A DNA stretch of 6,465 nt from Flavobacteriaceae bacterium (GTDB lineage Bacteria; Bacteroidota; Bacteroidia; Flavobacteriales; Flavobacteriaceae): the NCBI GenBank assembly GCA_019090365.1, contig JAHRWC010000016.1:1-6465 (forward strand), written 5' to 3'. The stretch's first letter is position 1, and every line of letters starts with the position of its first letter. Both the position numbers and the translations under genes were made by a program. This document shows, in pieces, positions 5,905 to 6,465 of the stretch. The notes beneath the pieces were generated by a model, which was given only the letters and a program-made list of their open reading frames with translations, was not told the origin of the DNA and ran no database searches.

Positions 5905-6465
5905 ATTTAGGCAGTTCAATATTAATTGATGTTCCTTTATTAATTTCTGAAGATATTAAAGCAAGACCATTCATATCTTTCGCTCTTTTTTTAATATTAG
6001 ATAAACCATTACCCTGCTTAATTTTATCTATTTCGAAGCCATTACCATTGTCTTTAATGATAACATTAAAATGAGATTCAGTTTCATTAATCGTTACAGA
6101 AATTTCGGTTGAATTTGCATACTTTGAAGCATTATTTACTGCTTCCTGAATTATTCGATATACATTCATACCCTCTACTGATGTAAACAAATGCTGCTTA
6201 TTTACACTATCATTAATTGTAAAGCTAAACGTAGTTTCATTTGAAGCTATTTTTGCCTGGTTAATGAAATTTGATATACGGGTTTGAAGATCTTCAAAGC
6301 TGATATCATTTTTATTCATTGCCCATATGGTATCCCTTAATTCGTAAATAGTTTGCTTTGTAAATCCACTAATTCCCGTTAAACTATCCGCAGCGGGAAA
6401 ATCTTTATGTTTATATTTAAGTGAATCAAGAGAAGAAATTATAAAAGTTAAATGAGAACCTATAT
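5903..6465 (-). CDS. sensor histidine kinase, C-terminal part (5' end outside window)
   Basis: The reading frame is open to the window edge: 48 codons upstream of the internal Met at 6319 continue the homology, so the gene is partial here and not a 138-residue protein. The 186 visible residues begin just after the catalytic His (first complete codons read IGSHLTFIISSLDSLKY) and include the rest of the DHp helices (TIYELRDTIWAMNKND) and the GHKL ATPase domain with N-box QEAVNNASKYA, G1 DNGNGF and G2 GNGLSNI. Nothing in the visible part is broken. It aligns end to end with the 659-residue kinase at 3587-5566 at about 60% identity by eye, so the two are tandem paralogues. At H+5, where HisKA_3 kinases usually have Gln, this protein has Ser. 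No regulator gene follows it directly; the next gene is the small membrane protein. Its sensor domain and true start are not visible. Confidence 0.92.
   Translation of the reverse strand, partial: IGSHLTFIISSLDSLKYKHKDFPAADSLTGISGFTKQTIYELRDTIWAMNKNDISFEDLQTRISNFINQAKIASNETTFSFTINDSVNKQHLFTSVEGMNVYRIIQEAVNNASKYANSTEISVTINETESHFNVIIKDNGNGFEIDKIKQGNGLSNIKKRAKDMNGLALISSEINKGTSINIELPK

Noticed and set aside
5903..6319. 138-residue stand-alone ATPase protein starting at the Met at 6319
   Set aside because: The frame is open upstream to the window edge and those 48 codons align with the DHp region of the neighbouring kinase, so the Met is internal.
1..6465. CRISPR array, insertion sequence, tRNA or rRNA
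   Set aside because: No repeat-spacer pattern, transposase, terminal repeats or tRNA-like cloverleaf was seen on either strand.

Overview
The window is low-GC DNA from a member of Bacteroidota, most likely the Flavobacteriia. The evidence is A-rich leaders without strong Shine-Dalgarno sites, promoter elements of the TAnnTTTG type, signal peptides ending in ..NAQ, a 417-residue MetK, and TPR sensor kinases with the HDNIGAQLTFI box. Species cannot be named from the sequence alone.

Right-facing part (1-1450): a Bacteroidota-type promoter (50-57) leads into a SAM-II class riboswitch (69-143). This has a P1 stem, a two-part pseudoknot and an extra hairpin in the linker. An unusual 53-nt leader follows, then metK (S-adenosylmethionine synthetase). 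SAM would therefore limit its own synthesis. metK converges on the left-facing genes with only 4 nt between stop codons.

Left-facing part (6465 down to 1455), in order of transcription: (i) the 3' part of a sensor kinase cut by the window edge (5903-6465); (ii) a small predicted membrane protein of 79 aa (5593-5832); (iii) a full 659-aa sensor kinase with eight 40-residue TPR units in its extracytoplasmic half (3587-5566); (iv) a lipoprotein built of two copies of one ~100-residue domain (2888-3583), 3 nt after the kinase; (v) a NarL/LuxR-type response regulator (2155-2805); (vi) a secreted MORN-repeat protein (1455-2087). Items ii-v look like one signalling unit: TPR kinase, lipoprotein partner, and regulator. 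The partial kinase upstream is a close paralogue (about 60% identical by eye in the shared part).

The most notable signal is a pair of 18-bp inverted repeats, ATAAGGCA-N2-TGCCTTAT (perfect at 5882-5899, two mismatches at 2869-2886). Each sits directly after a stop codon and exactly 22 nt upstream of a TAnnTTTG-like element, one before the small-protein/kinase/lipoprotein genes and one before the regulator gene. The 7-2-7 geometry fits a NarL-family dimer, so I propose that the regulator controls its own locus through these sites. This is inference from pattern only.
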